Part shown: positions 6,042-7,911 of the stretch, piece by piece
How the letters are laid out: every line of letters begins with the position of its first letter
Numbering within the stretch: the stretch's first letter is position 1
Assembly: GCA_021803885.1 (NCBI GenBank)
Contig: JAJZKY010000188.1
Coordinates: 1 to 7,911, forward strand
Origin: Planctomycetota bacterium
GTDB taxonomy: Bacteria > Planctomycetota > Phycisphaerae > WQYP01 > JAJZKY01
Direction: 5' to 3'
DNA: 7,911 nt
Program-made: the position numbers and the translations under genes
The notes under the pieces: generated by a model
The model's database searches: none
Told to the model about the DNA's origin: nothing
The model's input: the letters and a program-made list of their open reading frames with translations, nothing else

Positions 6042-6938
6042 TTAGGGTGCTACGCATAGTTTATCCAGATGGGCGAGATAGGCCTGCCGCAGCCGCTGTG
6101 TCACCACGCCCGGTTTTTCGTCGCCGACGACATGACGTTCAATTCGCACAACGGGCATAATTCCCATGATTGCATTGGTGATAAAAACCTCCTTGGCGGC
6201 CAATAGGTCGTTAATGATGAGCGGTTTTTCGTGCATGGCGAGAGCAGACTCCGCCGCGAGTTTGCACACCAGAGAGCGCGTGATACCGGGCAGCACTATG
6301 CGATTGCCGGGATGTTGCGGATGCTCGATCGGGCAGGTGGCTATTTCTCCAGCGGCGGTAACGATGAAAACATTGCTGATGCAACCCTCGGCGAGATATT
6401 TTTCGCCAACAGTAAACCATAGCGCTTCGCCCGCGCCGGCCTTTTGGGCCTCGCGCAGGGCCAGCAGCCGATCAAGATAGCTGGTTGATTTGTGCCCGCA
6501 CAGCGGAGAGAAGGGGTTCTGCTGATACCGTGAGATTGCCACCGTCATGCCTTTTTCGTAGAGCGCTGCAGGATAGGGTTTAAACTCGCCTGCGGAAACA
6601 AGGGTTGTGGTGGGGGGATCGGGGTTTGCAGCATCAACGTCACTTAAGTCGCCGCGCGTAACAGTCAGGCGGAGGCGGGCGTCGCGTAGGTCATTGGCGT
6701 CAAGAAGTTCCGAAATTAACTCCAACAGGGCCGGCTTTTCAAAATGCACCGGCATGGCGAGGGCGGCTGCACTGGCTGCGAGTCGTGCTAGATGGGCGTC
6801 AAATGCGATGACTCGTCCGCCAATTACCCGCATGGTTTCAAACAGACCGGCGCCGTGCAATACTCCGGCATCAAATGGGGCGATGCGGGCATCTTCATAC
6901 GGGATGATCTGTCCATTGATCGCAACAAAATCCGTCAT
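6042..6938 (-). CDS. Class-IV PLP aminotransferase, probably aminodeoxychorismate lyase-like
   Basis: This is a 298-residue fold-type IV PLP enzyme. Family marks are FDAGVLHGAGLFETMRV (22-38), Arg52 in the HLARLA segment, RLTVTRGD (90-97), HKSTSYLDRL (149-158) with Lys150 as the expected Schiff-base lysine, LAEGCISNVF (182-191) with Glu184, LPGITR (216-221) and EVFITNAIMGIMPV (250-263). The last motif resembles PabC (TNSLMG) more than IlvE (TGTAAE). I therefore favour 4-amino-4-deoxychorismate lyase, which releases pyruvate to give p-aminobenzoate for folate. Branched-chain or D-amino-acid aminotransferase remains possible. I chose ATG 6938 over the upstream in-frame ATG at 7025 (which overlaps the rsmA stop as ATGA), because MTDFVAINGQ matches the usual family start. 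The longer version would also have to translate a strong GC hairpin. The gene lies between rsmA and nif3 on the same strand. Confidence 0.88.
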   Translation of the reverse strand: MTDFVAINGQIIPYEDARIAPFDAGVLHGAGLFETMRVIGGRVIAFDAHLARLAASAAALAMPVHFEKPALLELISELLDANDLRDARLRLTVTRGDLSDVDAANPDPPTTTLVSAGEFKPYPAALYEKGMTVAISRYQQNPFSPLCGHKSTSYLDRLLALREAQKAGAGEALWFTVGEKYLAEGCISNVFIVTAAGEIATCPIEHPQHPGNRIVLPGITRSLVCKLAAESALAMHEKPLIINDLLAAKEVFITNAIMGIMPVVRIERHVVGDEKPGVVTQRLRQAYLAHLDKLCVAP

Positions 6939-6966
6939 GATAATCTCACAAAAAAGTTTCGAGATT

Positions 6967-6987
6967 GGCCCGGGCCGGCCCTGGGCC
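6967..6987 (-). promoter_or_regulatory. Strong GC hairpin between rsmA and the aminotransferase
   Basis: GGCCC-GGG (6967-6974), loop CCGG (6975-6978), then CCC-T-GGGCC (6979-6987) form an 8-bp all-GC stem with a single bulged base. On the - strand transcript it lies after the rsmA stop and before the chosen aminotransferase start. A T6 run (6955-6950) follows it by 11 bases, too far for a standard intrinsic terminator. It could act as an attenuator, an mRNA-processing site or a stability element. The structure is certain; the function is inferred. Confidence 0.45.
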
Positions 6988-7021
6988 TGTAGCCGCTGCA
7001 GCCCTGACGCAGCAGAAGTTA

Positions 7022-7911
7022 TCATTTAGCGAAGATTTGTGAAAGCCTAATGAAGTCGGTGGGTGTAAGGGTGGCCGGGCGGCTTGCCGGGTTTATGTTG
7101 GCCGCGTTCAATGCCGACACGATGGCCGCCATATCATGCGGTTTTAAGCCATGGCGAATGGCATTGACCAGATTTTGCCTCCGATGCGCAAAAATGCCGC
7201 GCAGCACGAGTGTAAGCTGCTCAATATTGCTTATCGCTCGAAAGCGGGCGGGTTGCACAATAACTTCAACCAGCGCGGACCGCACCTTGGGCGGCGGCCA
7301 GAAAGCGCCCGGCTCAATGCTGCGGATGATGCGCACATTCGCCAGCTGTTGCATAAGTATGCCCAGGGCGCCGTAATCGGCGCAATCAGGTGGAGCGGCC
7401 ATACGCTGGGCGACTTCCCACTGCACGGTAAAAATAAGACGTTCGAAAATCAGGCGTGGAGCGTCCGGAGGAGATTGCGTTTGAATAACGTTGCGTCGTT
7501 GTTCGTGCCAGCATAGCGTAAGCACTTCCGCAATAAGAGGGCTGGCTGCATTATACGGCAGGTTGGCGATGAGTTTGAGCGCTCCGGTTGCCTCGGCGTG
7601 GAGTGAGCGAAGTTCGTCAAGCATCTGGGGGTCGAGCTTGTGTTTGCCGGCAAGCGCGTCGGCATGCAGCCAGCGAATGTTGGTCAAGTCGCGCCAATGG
7701 TTTGCGGCGGCCCGCATCAGCGGCTCATCAATGTCTACCGCCAGTACGCGGCCGGCCTTGGCGGCGATACGGCTGGTAAGGTTGCCGACGCCCGGGCCAA
7801 CCTCAAGTACCGTATCGCCCGGACTTAATTGCCCTGCCTCACGGCCACACAGCTTTGGTCCGGCAGCCCTTTGTTCGTTTCGGCAATGGCCGCATAACCC
7901 TTGCCGCTCGC
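7022..7911 (-). CDS. rsmA: 16S rRNA dimethyladenosine transferase RsmA (KsgA), 5' end off the window
   Basis: RsmA dimethylates two adjacent adenosines in the 3'-terminal helix of 16S rRNA using S-adenosylmethionine, late in small-subunit assembly. The frame is open to the right edge. Visible motifs are the SAM-binding DTVLEVGPGVGNLTSR (codons 7823-7776), VLAVDID (7747-7727), HADAL, the catalytic ANLPYN (7567-7550), FTVQWEVAQRM, YGALGILMQ, FWPPPKVRSALV, IFAHRRQNLVNAI and the C-terminal LTPTDFIRLSQIF. The stretch between NLPYN and the WEVAQR helix is about 19 residues longer than in E. coli KsgA, with insert HEQRRNVIQTQSPPDAP. The outermost 20 or so residues (7911 to about 7845) do not look like the family's GQNFL region, suggesting an indel near 7840. 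It is the first visible gene of the - strand operon. Confidence 0.92.
   Translation of the reverse strand, partial: ERQGLCGHCRNEQRAAGPKLCGREAGQLSPGDTVLEVGPGVGNLTSRIAAKAGRVLAVDIDEPLMRAAANHWRDLTNIRWLHADALAGKHKLDPQMLDELRSLHAEATGALKLIANLPYNAASPLIAEVLTLCWHEQRRNVIQTQSPPDAPRLIFERLIFTVQWEVAQRMAAPPDCADYGALGILMQQLANVRIIRSIEPGAFWPPPKVRSALVEVIVQPARFRAISNIEQLTLVLRGIFAHRRQNLVNAIRHGLKPHDMAAIVSALNAANINPASRPATLTPTDFIRLSQIFAK

Overview
The window has moderately high GC and bacterial gene architecture. It is most consistent with a member of the Planctomycetota, perhaps Phycisphaerae-like. This is an inference from the style of several proteins: a membrane-anchored amidase-fold protein, a Hanks-type kinase with HAD in place of HRD, a phosphoesterase with a QELIHG signature, and a NIF3 protein with the eukaryote-like YHPP motif. 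No marker sequence in the window fixes the taxonomy.

Layout. Bases 1-452 hold no gene I can recognise. They contain several short perfect inverted repeats, then an AT-rich stretch with a plausible promoter at 388-416. Three solid genes follow on the + strand: a membrane-anchored but apparently zinc-ligand-deficient N-acetylmuramoyl-L-alanine amidase-fold protein (453-1187), a soluble Ser/Thr protein kinase (1348-2247), and a calcineurin-like metallophosphoesterase (2341-3192). Kinase and phosphoesterase lie in the same reading frame, separated by one TGA and 31 open codons. A 31-codon ORF in another frame exactly fills the gap between them.

Everything from 3220 to the right edge is on the - strand and converges on the phosphoesterase with only 27 bp between stop codons. 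In transcription order these are: rsmA/ksgA (16S rRNA dimethyladenosine transferase, 5' end cut by the window edge), a class-IV PLP aminotransferase most like 4-amino-4-deoxychorismate lyase, a NIF3-family dinuclear-metal protein with a CutA/PII-like insert, and a membrane glycosyltransferase of the ceramide-glucosyltransferase-like GT2/GT21 type. The first three look like an operon: an 83-bp gap containing a strong GC hairpin, then a 16-bp gap containing a Shine-Dalgarno sequence. The glycosyltransferase is split by an apparent single-base frameshift near 4140. The extreme 5' end of rsmA also looks out of register.

rsmA, the aminotransferase and nif3 are conserved housekeeping-type genes. 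The accessory and more interesting part is the + strand trio, where a probable inactive amidase-fold protein sits before a kinase-phosphoesterase pair that could form a reversible phosphorylation module. I found no CRISPR array, transposon, tRNA, rRNA or prophage signature, and no clear evidence for an entirely new defence-like system.
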